DNA from: Hoyosella levis
GTDB taxonomy: Bacteria > Actinomycetota > Actinomycetes > Mycobacteriales > Mycobacteriaceae
Reading direction: 5' to 3'
Assembly (NCBI RefSeq): GCF_026008515.1
Contig: NZ_BQYM01000010.1
Location: forward strand, 124,001 to 188,000
Length of the DNA: 64,000 bases
This document shows, in pieces, positions 25,180 to 33,163 of this stretch (position 1 is its first letter; every line of letters starts with the position of its first letter). A model generated the notes under the pieces. That model ran no database searches. It saw nothing but the letters and a program-made list of their open reading frames with translations, and had not been told where the DNA came from. Position numbers and translations under genes: made by a program.

Positions 25180-26256
25180 ATGACCACGGCACTCCCCGCC
25201 ACAGCGCCCTCCCACACCAGCCCTCGCCCGAGGCGTCGCCGCGCCCAGCTCGCCGCCGTGCTCATCGCGCTCATTGGCCTGCTCGCCCCGGTGCTGACCA
25301 CCACGACAGCCACCGCCGACACCGTCACCGACATCGTCCCCGTCGGTAGCATCCCGGGGCGGGTGGCCATCACCCCTGACGGCGCCCGCGCCTACGTCAT
25401 CAACTTCGCCGGCGGCACCGTATCGGTGATCGAGACCGCCACCAACACCGTCACTGCCACCATCCCCGTCAGCTTCGGGCTGGCCGGGGTGGCCATCACC
25501 CCCGACGGCACTCGCGCCTACATCATCAACCAACTCGACAACACAGTGTCGGTCATCGACACCGGCACCAACACGGTTGTCGGCGCACCCATCCCGGTGG
25601 GGCAGGCCCCTCGCGTGGTGGCGATCACTCCCGACGGCTCGACCGCCTACGTCGTCAATACCGTCGACAACACAGTGTCGGTGATCGACACCGAAACAAA
25701 CACTGTCACCGGGACGATCCCTGTCGGCAATAGCCCAGACGGGATGGCCATCACCCCTGACGGCACCCGCGTCTACGTCACCAACGCCAGTGACGGCACA
25801 GCGTCGGTGATCGACACCGCGACAAACACTGTCACCGCCACCGTCGCAGTGGGCACCGCGCCCGGCGGGGTGGCGATCAGCCCCGACGGCACCCGCGCCT
25901 ACATCGTCAACAGCAACAGCAACGGCACTGTGTCGGTGCTCGATACCGCCACCAACACCGTTGTCGAGACGATCCCGGTGGGCGCCGAGCCACGACGGTT
26001 GGCGGTCACCCCCGATGGCACCCGCGTCTACGTCACCAACAACGGCGGCGACATCGTGTCGATCATCGCCACGGCCACCAACACGGTTGTCGAGACCATC
26101 CCCGTCGGCACCAACCCGGGAGGGGTGGCGGTCACACCCGATGGCACCCGCGTCTACGTCACCAACGCCGGCGACGACACCGTGTCGGTGATCACCATCG
26201 GCCCGGAGCCCTGCACCGGCTCGATCTGCCTGTCTACCGGATCCGCGGGCAGCTAG
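25180..26256 (+). CDS. secreted YVTN beta-propeller protein
   Basis: A 358-residue protein. A basic lead (PRPRRRRAQ) and the hydrophobic LAAVLIALIGLLAPVL form a signal peptide ending near TATA. The mature part is about seven propeller blades of roughly 42 residues with PDGTRxYVTN and DTATNTV motifs. It closes with PCTGSICLSTGSAGS, almost the same tail as the preceding paralogue, though it lacks the Ig-like domain. ATG 25180 has AAGGAAACC upstream. Such propellers bind surface ligands or serve as adhesin scaffolds. It arose by tandem duplication with the broken gene upstream. Its TAG stop overlaps the left copy of the 54-bp repeat. Confidence 0.85.
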   Translation: MTTALPATAPSHTSPRPRRRRAQLAAVLIALIGLLAPVLTTTTATADTVTDIVPVGSIPGRVAITPDGARAYVINFAGGTVSVIETATNTVTATIPVSFGLAGVAITPDGTRAYIINQLDNTVSVIDTGTNTVVGAPIPVGQAPRVVAITPDGSTAYVVNTVDNTVSVIDTETNTVTGTIPVGNSPDGMAITPDGTRVYVTNASDGTASVIDTATNTVTATVAVGTAPGGVAISPDGTRAYIVNSNSNGTVSVLDTATNTVVETIPVGAEPRRLAVTPDGTRVYVTNNGGDIVSIIATATNTVVETIPVGTNPGGVAVTPDGTRVYVTNAGDDTVSVITIGPEPCTGSICLSTGSAGS

Positions 26257-26290
26257 CCCAGCTCCTCGGTGAGCTCGGTCAGTTGCGCGA
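26237..26290. repeat. left 54-bp direct repeat bounding the lipid-redox cassette
   Basis: This matches 31803-31856 at 47 of 54 positions, with a 24-bp identical core (26245-26268). It contains the propeller stop codon and, on the complement, a remnant of a VWA-protein C-terminus (IAQLTELTEELG then stop) like the real one at 31819-31860. The stops of both genes share one CTAG. Confidence 0.75.
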
Positions 26291-27103
26291 TGTTGACGAG
26301 GCCATCGCGGCCGGGTGCCGGGTGCCGGTTCTCCACATGAGCCAGCTCATCGGGACCGGGAATGCCCTAGCGAACGGCTCGATCGCGGCCCAGCGCCACG
26401 GCGTGTGAACGTCACGCCTGCCCTTTTCGAGAGTCCGGATGATGACGTGGGCGACCTGGTCCGGAGTCATCGTGCCGATGAGCTTCTCGATCCCGGGAAT
26501 ACGATCTTCGGCACCGGGGTGGCGATCGAAATACGGGCTTGACACCTTGGCTGGAGTGACAGAGCTGACGCTCACTCCAGTGCCGCGGAGGTCCTGGCGC
26601 AACGCGTCAGTGAAGCCGCGCAATGCGTAGCGGCTGGACGCGTAGCCAACCGCGCCCGGCCAGGGGATCGTGGCAGCCGGGGTGTTGATCTGCAGGATGG
26701 CGCCAGACCCGCGTTCCACCATCCCTTCGACGAAGGCCCGGGTGACGTAGAACGCGGCGAAGTAGGGCACGGTCATCATCGCGACGGCCTCTTCGGGGTC
26801 CGTTTCATCGATGAACAGGAACCTTCCGGCACCTGCGTTGTTGACGATCACATCAGGCACGCCCCAGCGCTCGAGAACCTCGGTGGCCATGGCTCGAACG
26901 CCCTGAATCGAGCCGACATCTGCCGGTATCGCATCGGCACGGCCTCCGGCACGCCTGATGCTCGCCGCGACTGCGTCCAGTGGCTCTGGGGTCCGGGCGA
27001 CGAGGATGACGTGCGCACCCTTTTCCGCGAGGGCGAGTGCTGTCGCCTCCCCGATGCCCGACGATGCTCCGGTAACGAGCGCGAGTTTTCCATCAAATTT
27101 CAT
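26279..27103 (-). CDS. short-chain dehydrogenase/reductase (SDR)
   Basis: A 274-residue classical SDR. LALVTGASSGIGEATALALA is the cofactor motif, VNNAGAGRF the structural NNAG, and the active site reads INTPAATIPWPGAVGYASSRYAL with Y-x3-K replaced by Y-ASSR. The usual lysine is thus Arg here (or the catalytic Tyr is the next one, in SSRYALRG), which deserves checking. ATG 27103 has AGAAGGA upstream. The last about 12 residues run into the left 54-bp repeat, so the native C-terminus was probably altered on insertion. It is the last gene of the AraC-divergent lipid-redox cassette; SDRs in the similar mymA operon act on fatty or aromatic alcohols. Confidence 0.8.
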   Translation of the reverse strand: MKFDGKLALVTGASSGIGEATALALAEKGAHVILVARTPEPLDAVAASIRRAGGRADAIPADVGSIQGVRAMATEVLERWGVPDVIVNNAGAGRFLFIDETDPEEAVAMMTVPYFAAFYVTRAFVEGMVERGSGAILQINTPAATIPWPGAVGYASSRYALRGFTDALRQDLRGTGVSVSSVTPAKVSSPYFDRHPGAEDRIPGIEKLIGTMTPDQVAHVIIRTLEKGRRDVHTPWRWAAIEPFARAFPVPMSWLMWRTGTRHPAAMASSTSRN

Positions 27104-27200
27104 TGTGGTCTGATTCCTTCTCATTGATGACTGGATGTACTTGTTGGGACTGAATCCCTGGGTCGTGCGGTGCAGTATCGAGCCAGCGCGCCAGGCTCCG

Positions 27201-28415
27201 TCAGGCCGGTGCCGGGAGCATGTCGCGGACCATCCGCTCGGTCCGCGTCTTGTCCATGTAGACCGGAACCGCGTAGTTCCAGTGGGTTTCGCTCATGGCG
27301 CGCTCGACGATCTGCGCGATGTCAGCGTCCTGGAGCTTGTCGACCTGTGTGGGGATGCCGAACTGGACATTCAGTGCGCGGATGTGCGCGATGAACGCAT
27401 CCGCCAGAGCAGCCTCGTCCGCGCCCTCGAGCCCGCTCGCCCGCGCCAGGTCCGCTAGGCGTGCCTGGCATACCGGTCGATAGAGATCGAGAACACGCGG
27501 CAGGATAATGGCGTTCAGGTACCCGTGCGGCAGGTGATACAGGGCGCCGAGATTGTGCGAGATCGCGTGCACCCAGCCGATGCCCGCGGTCGTGATCGCG
27601 ACGCCGGCCTTGTAGGACGCGATCGCCATGCGCTGGCGCGCCTCGAGATCGGTGCCGTCCCGCAACACCTGGGGAAGGTTCTCCGTGACCAGCCGCGTCG
27701 CCTCGAGCGCCTCGGCGTCGGTGGCCGGAGTCGCGTTGCTGGAGAGGTATGCCTCGACCGCGTGGGTCAACGCATCCATGCCGGTCGCCGTGGTTCCCGC
27801 TGCTGGCAGTCCTGTCATTAGGGTGGCGTCCAGCGCGGCGGCGAGCGGCACGAGCTTCGGGTCCATGACGACGAATTTCCGGGTTGTTTCCGGGTCCGAG
27901 ATCACCGCCCCGATCGTCGCTTCCGACCCGGTACCCGCAGTCGTCGGAATCGCGTAGAGCGGCAACGGTGGAACGATCACCCGGAAGAGCCCGCCCATGT
28001 GGACGATCTTGAGCGGGTTCCGGGCGCGCGCAGCGACCATCTTGGCGGCGTCGATCGATGAGCCGCCGCCGACCGCCAGTACTGCTTCGCTGCCGTGCTG
28101 GCGAAGCATCGCAAGACCGGCCTCGACCTGCTCGATCGTGGGATCAGGCTGGACGCCGGTATACGCGACGACGTCTACGCCGTGCGACTCGAGGCGGTCG
28201 ATCATGGGTTGGAGCAACCCGATCTGCAGCAGGAACTCATCGCTGACAAGCAGCACCTTGCGGACGCCGGACTTCGCGATGTGGTCGCACAGGTCGAGCG
28301 ACGACCCCGGTCCGCTGAACAGTTCCGGCTGCCGGAATTTCATGATCTTCGCGCCGACCTTCAGCGCGGACTGAAGCTGCTTGTAGGCAAGTACCTGGAT
28401 CGAGTACGGAATCAT
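27201..28415 (-). CDS. iron-type (group III) alcohol dehydrogenase
   Basis: A 404-residue group III ADH. FSGPGSSLDLCDHI opens the nucleotide domain, VGGGSSIDAAKMVAA binds NAD(P), PTTAGTGSEATIGAVI follows, and metal ligands lie in GMDALTHAVEAYLS and HAISHNLGALYHLPHG. The N-terminal about 25 residues precede the standard fold. ATG 28415 has GGAGAGA upstream. It oxidises an alcohol or reduces an aldehyde. It sits between the SDR and the desaturase-reductase fusion on one strand, 62 bases after the fusion gene, so it likely acts on the same acyl or alkyl substrate. Confidence 0.88.
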   Translation of the reverse strand: MIPYSIQVLAYKQLQSALKVGAKIMKFRQPELFSGPGSSLDLCDHIAKSGVRKVLLVSDEFLLQIGLLQPMIDRLESHGVDVVAYTGVQPDPTIEQVEAGLAMLRQHGSEAVLAVGGGSSIDAAKMVAARARNPLKIVHMGGLFRVIVPPLPLYAIPTTAGTGSEATIGAVISDPETTRKFVVMDPKLVPLAAALDATLMTGLPAAGTTATGMDALTHAVEAYLSSNATPATDAEALEATRLVTENLPQVLRDGTDLEARQRMAIASYKAGVAITTAGIGWVHAISHNLGALYHLPHGYLNAIILPRVLDLYRPVCQARLADLARASGLEGADEAALADAFIAHIRALNVQFGIPTQVDKLQDADIAQIVERAMSETHWNYAVPVYMDKTRTERMVRDMLPAPA

Positions 28416-28477
28416 TGAATCTCTCCTGTTGTCGGATGTGTTTCCGGGCAGCCACTGCCCGCGATCGATGTGTTCCC

Positions 28478-30694
28478 TCACAGATCCAGGTCGATGTCCG
28501 AGCAAGCCAGGCTGTCGCACACTGTGATCCGCTGGACGCCGGTGCCGGAGTCCTCGTTCTGTGTCGTGCCACTGAGCTTCGGGGTCACGCACGCTCGGCA
28601 CAATCCGCGACGGCACCCGGTCGGCACCGAGATCCCGGCACGGGAAGCCGCTTCGAGCAAGGTCGTTGCGCCGTCGATCTCGACCTTGCGATCGCTGCGC
28701 CGGAAGTTCACGGTATAGCGGCGACCGTCGTCGACGGGTCGTACCAGCTCTGGTGGCGTGAACGATTCGGTGTGGAACAACTGTGGCGGTTGCCCGAGGC
28801 CAGTAAGGCATCCCCGAACCGCTTCGACAAGTCCGCCCGGGGCGCAGACGAACGTCTCGCGCTCGTGCGCGTCGGTAACGAGTTGCTCGATCAGGGTCGC
28901 CGCCGGTTGCTCGCCGGTGAACAGGTGCACGCGGATGCCGGACTTGCGCCCGAGCTCGCGAATCTCGCGCTCGAAGAGTGTCGACTGCTTGTCGCGGTTG
29001 AAGTACAGGAGCACCGCGTCCGATGGTCGCTCCGCAGGCTCCGCTCCCGCGTCGCTGGCGTTGCGTTCGCGGGCGATCCGGCGCAGCTGGCTGATGATCG
29101 GCGTGATCCCGACACCACCGGCCACGAACAGTGATTTCGCGGGAACCTCGGTCATGATGAGGCCGCCGGTCGTGGTGGGGGCACCGACAACGGTCACGTA
29201 GGCGCCTGAGTCCAGCGTGTCGTTCAACGCGTTCGAGACTCGTCCGCCGTCGACCCGCTTGATGCAGATATCCATCGTGTCGGAGCCGTCGCTGTCGTGC
29301 ACCAGGCTGTACTGGCGCACGAGCGATTCTCCACGGTGCTCGACCCGCACCGAGATGAAGGCGCCGGCTTCCCATCGCACGTCGTCCCATCCGTGCGGCT
29401 TCTCGAGCCGAACCAGCCGGGCGCGACCGCCGGCCAGTTCCTGCGTCGCGACGACGCGTGCCGGAACGTTGTACCAGCGCGGCTTGTCGAGGTAGGGAGC
29501 ATCCGGGAGCAAGCGGTACTTCGCGCCGGCGACAACGCGCCGAGCCAGGGACAGCGGCTGCTTCAGCAATCGCCGCGGGCTCGAGCTCTCGCGCTCCCCT
29601 ACCGGAACCGACAGCCCGGCGAGAGCCTGCACCAACAACGCCGCGGTGTCGCCGATCGGTGTCTCGTGATAGGGCAGGCCATGGCGGCGCGCGATCTCCT
29701 TGACCTGCGGCGCGATCTCGCGCTGCCGGTTGGGCGGCAGGTCGGGAAACAGGTGGTGCTCGATGTGAGTGTCCAAGCCGCCGTAGAAAATACGGAAGTC
29801 CGGCCGGTTCTCGAACGGCACCTCCTCCTCGAGGATGCGCGCGAGCATCGAATCAAGCTTGTCGTTGCGCAGGAAGTTCCGCGTCGCACGGATCTGCCTG
29901 ATGTAGTACTCGTCGCGCGTCTCGTCGGGACCGGGCTCCGGAAACACTTCGACGTCACCAGCATGGTGCTCGATGATCACCAGGAACAGCACGGCGAGGT
30001 AGCCGGCGACCCCACCGACGTGGTTGCCAAGCAGCGTCGGAAGAAACCGCGTACCTGCTGCGCGCGGTTCGGTGATGAGCCGGCGCACCGTGTCGCGGTA
30101 GGCGACGCGGGCGGGGACGCGCAAGGTGTCGACACTGAAGAAGGGCGCGCTCTTCATCTGCCGGGACGCGTTCGTCACGACGAACGGCGCCACCTGGGCG
30201 AAGAACGGCGTTGCCGCGCCGACCAGGAGGAGTTGCAGCGCGTGGTGGCCGAACCAGTCCTGTCCGGCCTGGGCGCGCACGACGCTGTACCCGAGATCGT
30301 GGTCGCGACCGAGAATGTTCGTGTTCGGGTGATGTCCCTCGTGATGCATCACCTTCCACTCGGCGATGTCGACGTTGAAGTCCCACTGGTAACGGTCGGA
30401 ATGAAACTCACCCGCGTTCGACAGGTGGTCATAGGACCCGTGAATGATGTTGTGGCCCAGCTCGGAGAACTGCAGAAGCCGATACAGCATCTCCAGAACC
30501 ACCGCCCGGCTCACCGCCCTCGGGCCGCCCGAGCGGAGCAGTTCGCGGCGCCGGGCATCGATGGCCTTCGAGTAGGCGCTGACGGCCCGGATGTGGGCGA
30601 GGTCCTCCTCGCCGACCTTCGCCTTCGTGCGGGCGTAGAGATCCTGGATCTCCTCGGAGAGGGCTGCTTGCCGGACGACATCTAGGGTGGTCAT
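28478..30694 (-). CDS. fusion of membrane fatty acid desaturase with ferredoxin-reductase (FNR plus 2Fe-2S)
   Basis: A 738-residue single chain. Residues 1-370 are a di-iron desaturase with HNIIH (81-85), HHEGHH (117-122) and HIEHH (310-314). Residues about 405-640 are an FAD/NAD reductase (VRQYSLVHDS; FVAGGVGITPIISQLRRI). Residues about 660-738 are a plant-type 2Fe-2S domain with C694, C699, C702 and C731. It is the fused counterpart of the DesA3-like pair at 18.6-20.9 kb and would be electron-self-sufficient from NAD(P)H. The frame is clean across the junction. It is divergent from the AraC-type regulator (72-base gap with a palindrome). The substrate is probably an acyl or alkyl chain. Confidence 0.88.
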   Translation of the reverse strand: MTTLDVVRQAALSEEIQDLYARTKAKVGEEDLAHIRAVSAYSKAIDARRRELLRSGGPRAVSRAVVLEMLYRLLQFSELGHNIIHGSYDHLSNAGEFHSDRYQWDFNVDIAEWKVMHHEGHHPNTNILGRDHDLGYSVVRAQAGQDWFGHHALQLLLVGAATPFFAQVAPFVVTNASRQMKSAPFFSVDTLRVPARVAYRDTVRRLITEPRAAGTRFLPTLLGNHVGGVAGYLAVLFLVIIEHHAGDVEVFPEPGPDETRDEYYIRQIRATRNFLRNDKLDSMLARILEEEVPFENRPDFRIFYGGLDTHIEHHLFPDLPPNRQREIAPQVKEIARRHGLPYHETPIGDTAALLVQALAGLSVPVGERESSSPRRLLKQPLSLARRVVAGAKYRLLPDAPYLDKPRWYNVPARVVATQELAGGRARLVRLEKPHGWDDVRWEAGAFISVRVEHRGESLVRQYSLVHDSDGSDTMDICIKRVDGGRVSNALNDTLDSGAYVTVVGAPTTTGGLIMTEVPAKSLFVAGGVGITPIISQLRRIARERNASDAGAEPAERPSDAVLLYFNRDKQSTLFEREIRELGRKSGIRVHLFTGEQPAATLIEQLVTDAHERETFVCAPGGLVEAVRGCLTGLGQPPQLFHTESFTPPELVRPVDDGRRYTVNFRRSDRKVEIDGATTLLEAASRAGISVPTGCRRGLCRACVTPKLSGTTQNEDSGTGVQRITVCDSLACSDIDLDL

Positions 30695-30745
30695 GAGAAC
30701 AACGGTAGGGCGATCACGGTTCCAGAAGAATGTTCGCTTCGGGCG

Positions 30746-30758
30746 GTTATTTGATAAC
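30746..30758. promoter_or_regulatory. palindrome between the AraC regulator and the fusion desaturase
   Basis: GTTATTTGATAAC is a perfect palindrome (5-base arms) in the 72-base gap between the two divergent start codons, in an otherwise GC-rich stretch. It may be an operator or part of the promoter for the regulator and the cassette. Confidence 0.4.
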
Positions 30759-30766
30759 TTCGGACA

Positions 30767-31795
30767 ATGGCTATGGCTGCAGCGCCCGCATGGTCAGTGC
30801 CGCGCGGCACTGAAGGCGTGCGAATCATGGCACAAGGCGTCACCGGTCACATGACCATCGCCGAGGTGCTGGCGGGAACCGGACTGACCGAGGCAGATCT
30901 GGTTGACGAGACGACCGAGATCTGGGCGCACCAGGAATTCGCCGTTGTCCGCAACATCGTCGGCAAGCTCGGTGACCACACCGGCCAGGGGATCGAGGTC
31001 GGCGGCTTCAGCACCTTTGGCCGGGCCGGGATCGTCGGTTTCACGTTCCTGGCCAGCGCCACGGTGCGAGAAGGCCTCGAACGCATTGCTCCCTACCTCG
31101 CGCTCGCGCCGTCGCACGTTCGCCTGTCGGTCGACTCCGACTCCACTCACTTGTACATCGTCGCTGACGACACCGAGATTCCTGCCGACGTGCGGCCATT
31201 CATTGTCGAGCGGGATCTCGCGGGCTTCGCCGCCGTGCTCAGGGGAGCCGGCGTCGAGCTCGCGCCGGAGTGGATCGAGACCACTCTCGACGAGGAGCGG
31301 GCTGAACGTCTCGTGCGCACGTGGTCGGCAACGGCTGAGATCCGGCCCAACCGGGCACGCAACCGCATTGCAGGGCCGCCGGGAATGCTCGATGCTCCGC
31401 TCCCGCAGGCTGATCCGAACACCGCCAGGCTCTTCGAGCGGCAGTGCGCTGAGGTCCTCGATCGTCGGCTCGCGCGTGTTGGGCTGGCCGGTCAGATCCG
31501 CAGCCGGCTGCTCAACGATCCAGCGCATTTCCCATCGATGCAGACCGTCGCCGACGAGCTCCATCTCGACCCACGGACGCTCCGCCGCAGACTGACCGAT
31601 GAAGGAACGTCGTTCCGGGCGCTCGCCGAAGACGTTCGATGGACCCTCGCCGAAAGACTTCTCGCTCAAGACATGCCGATCGAAGAGATTGCGCTCCGTC
31701 TTGGCTATGCGGAAACGGCGAGCTTCACGCACGCGTTCACCCGGTGGACTGGCGTGGCTCCGAGCCGGAGTCGCGCTCGAAGCCGTCGGCGCTGA
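30767..31795 (+). CDS. AraC-family transcriptional regulator (VirS/arabinose-binding-type N-domain)
   Basis: A 342-residue regulator. The N-terminal about 200 residues resemble the Arabinose_bd (PF12625-type) domain of VirS-like regulators (FGRAGIVGFTFLASATVREG, LERIAPYLALA). The C-terminus has two helix-turn-helix motifs: PSMQTVADELHLDPRTLRRR and IEEIALRLGYAETASFTHAF, closing with the usual FTRWTGVAPSRSR. VirS (Rv3082c) is divergent from the mymA lipid-modification operon, the same layout as here. It therefore probably activates the fusion desaturase, ADH and SDR genes in response to an acid or lipid signal. ATG 30767 is used; ATG 30827 is possible. Confidence 0.88.
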   Translation: MAMAAAPAWSVPRGTEGVRIMAQGVTGHMTIAEVLAGTGLTEADLVDETTEIWAHQEFAVVRNIVGKLGDHTGQGIEVGGFSTFGRAGIVGFTFLASATVREGLERIAPYLALAPSHVRLSVDSDSTHLYIVADDTEIPADVRPFIVERDLAGFAAVLRGAGVELAPEWIETTLDEERAERLVRTWSATAEIRPNRARNRIAGPPGMLDAPLPQADPNTARLFERQCAEVLDRRLARVGLAGQIRSRLLNDPAHFPSMQTVADELHLDPRTLRRRLTDEGTSFRALAEDVRWTLAERLLAQDMPIEEIALRLGYAETASFTHAFTRWTGVAPSRSRARSRRR

Positions 31796-31802
31796 TCGGC
31801 GT

Positions 31803-31856
31803 CCGGTGCAGCGGGCAGCTAGCCCAGCTCCTCGATCACCTCGGTCAGTTGCCCGA
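31803..31856. repeat. right 54-bp direct repeat bounding the lipid-redox cassette
   Basis: This is the partner of 26237-26290 (47 of 54 identical; core 31811-31834). It holds the true 3' end of the VWA gene and, just before it, a copy of the last codons of the propeller gene (GCGGGCAGCTAG). The ancestral propeller/VWA junction is therefore present on both sides of the cassette. Confidence 0.75.
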
Positions 31857-33159
31857 GATTGCGGCACTCGAGCATGTCGATCACCTCGGCGTACTCGAGC
31901 GCCGCGGAATCGCCGGTCCCCCAGCTCGCGCGCGGCTCGGGGTTGAGCCAGTAGGCCCGGCGCGCGCGCTCCACCAGGCCCGCGACAGCGTCCGCCCGGG
32001 GCGGGAGGTTGTTCGCGCGGGCGTCACCGATGATGAGGAGGGTCGTTCTTGGCGTGAGGGCATCAGCGTAGGTGTCGGTGAAGCCGCGCAAGACCTTCCC
32101 GTAGTCGGTTCCGCTGCCCATTACCTGCTGCGTAGTCGCGCCCTCCATGGCCGTAAGCGCATCAAGCGCATCGCTGTGGCGGACGAAGTGCTTCGTGACC
32201 TCCTCGGGCGTGCTGATGAACACGAACGACCGCACGCGGGCGAACTCCTGCTGCAATGCCGCGAGCAGGAGCAGCGCGAAGCGCGCGAACGTTGCCCCCG
32301 ATGCGCTGATGTCGCACAGCACGACCAGCTCGGGGCGGTGCGGGCGCTTCGGGCGATGCTTCAGGTTGACCGGGACGCCCCCGGTGGCGAGCGAGGCGCG
32401 GATAGTCCGCCGGAAGTCGAGCGCGCCCCGGCGTCCGTGGTGCCGCTTCATGCTCATTCGCGCCGCGAGCCGCCGGGCGAGCGGATGCAACTGCCGTCGC
32501 ATCTCGGCGATCTCGGCCTGCGACGCGGCGGCGAAGCTCACCATCTCCAGCGGCTGCACCCGCACCGCTTCCGCGCCAGCGCCCTGCTCCTCGAGGATGC
32601 GTCGCCGTGCCTCGGCCTCGACAAGCTCCTCGAAGCGCTTGAGCCGGGCATCGAACCGGGCCCGGGCGATCGCAGTGGGCATGGCGGATTCCTCAGCGGC
32701 GGCACGCATCAGCCCTGCCATGAGGGTTCGGGGCGACATCGTGGTGAGCACGGTAGCGGGCGACCATGATGTCCCCGTGCCACGCGCGCTAGGGATCTGC
32801 CCGAGCTGCTCGACCGCTTCGCGCGCGATCTCGTAGAGCTCGCCCTCGTCTCCGTCGAGGACGGCTTCGGTGAGCTCGCCGCGCAGGGCCTGTACCTTGG
32901 CGGCGGGGTCCGCGGGCGGTTCCGAGCGTGTCTCCCGCGCTGTCGCGTTATCGGGGAACCACAGGTCGAACAGGGTGTCGAAGAGCTGCCGGTGGGATTG
33001 CCGCTTCACCAGCGTGGCCCCATACAGCGCGTGGAGCTTGCGCCGGTCGAGCGCGGGCAATGCCGCGATGCCATCGAGCGCGTCGAGGCCCTCGGACGTC
33101 GAGGCGGGCACGCCAGCATCCCGGAGCGCCTGCAGGAAACCGAGGTGACGGTCGAGCAT
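31819..33159 (-). CDS. VWA-domain protein (CoxE-like)
   Basis: A 446-residue protein. An N-terminal alpha-helical half is followed by a basic RRALDFRRTIRASLATGGVP and the VWA domain starting LVVLCDISASGATFARF (a MIDAS variant DxSxS) and ending in the LIIGDARANN region. CoxE-type proteins work with MoxR/CoxD AAA ATPases to insert metals or assemble oxidoreductase complexes. It lies 4 bases after the MoxR gene, so the two form one unit. The client complex is not obvious; no CO-dehydrogenase genes are in the window. The gene end lies in the right 54-bp repeat. Confidence 0.88.
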   Translation of the reverse strand: MLDRHLGFLQALRDAGVPASTSEGLDALDGIAALPALDRRKLHALYGATLVKRQSHRQLFDTLFDLWFPDNATARETRSEPPADPAAKVQALRGELTEAVLDGDEGELYEIAREAVEQLGQIPSARGTGTSWSPATVLTTMSPRTLMAGLMRAAAEESAMPTAIARARFDARLKRFEELVEAEARRRILEEQGAGAEAVRVQPLEMVSFAAASQAEIAEMRRQLHPLARRLAARMSMKRHHGRRGALDFRRTIRASLATGGVPVNLKHRPKRPHRPELVVLCDISASGATFARFALLLLAALQQEFARVRSFVFISTPEEVTKHFVRHSDALDALTAMEGATTQQVMGSGTDYGKVLRGFTDTYADALTPRTTLLIIGDARANNLPPRADAVAGLVERARRAYWLNPEPRASWGTGDSAALEYAEVIDMLECRNLGQLTEVIEELG

Positions 33160-33163
33160 GCGG

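Noticed and set aside
23803-26256. Short regular repeats considered as a CRISPR or tandem-repeat array
   Set aside because: They are in frame, of about 42 codons per unit, and encode beta-propeller blades (PDGTRxYVTN) rather than direct repeats with unique spacers.
26310-31795. A clear base-composition difference for the lipid-redox cassette
   Set aside because: Lines counted by eye (for example 27301-27360, 39 of 60 G+C) are close to the flanks, so composition alone does not support transfer; only the repeats do.
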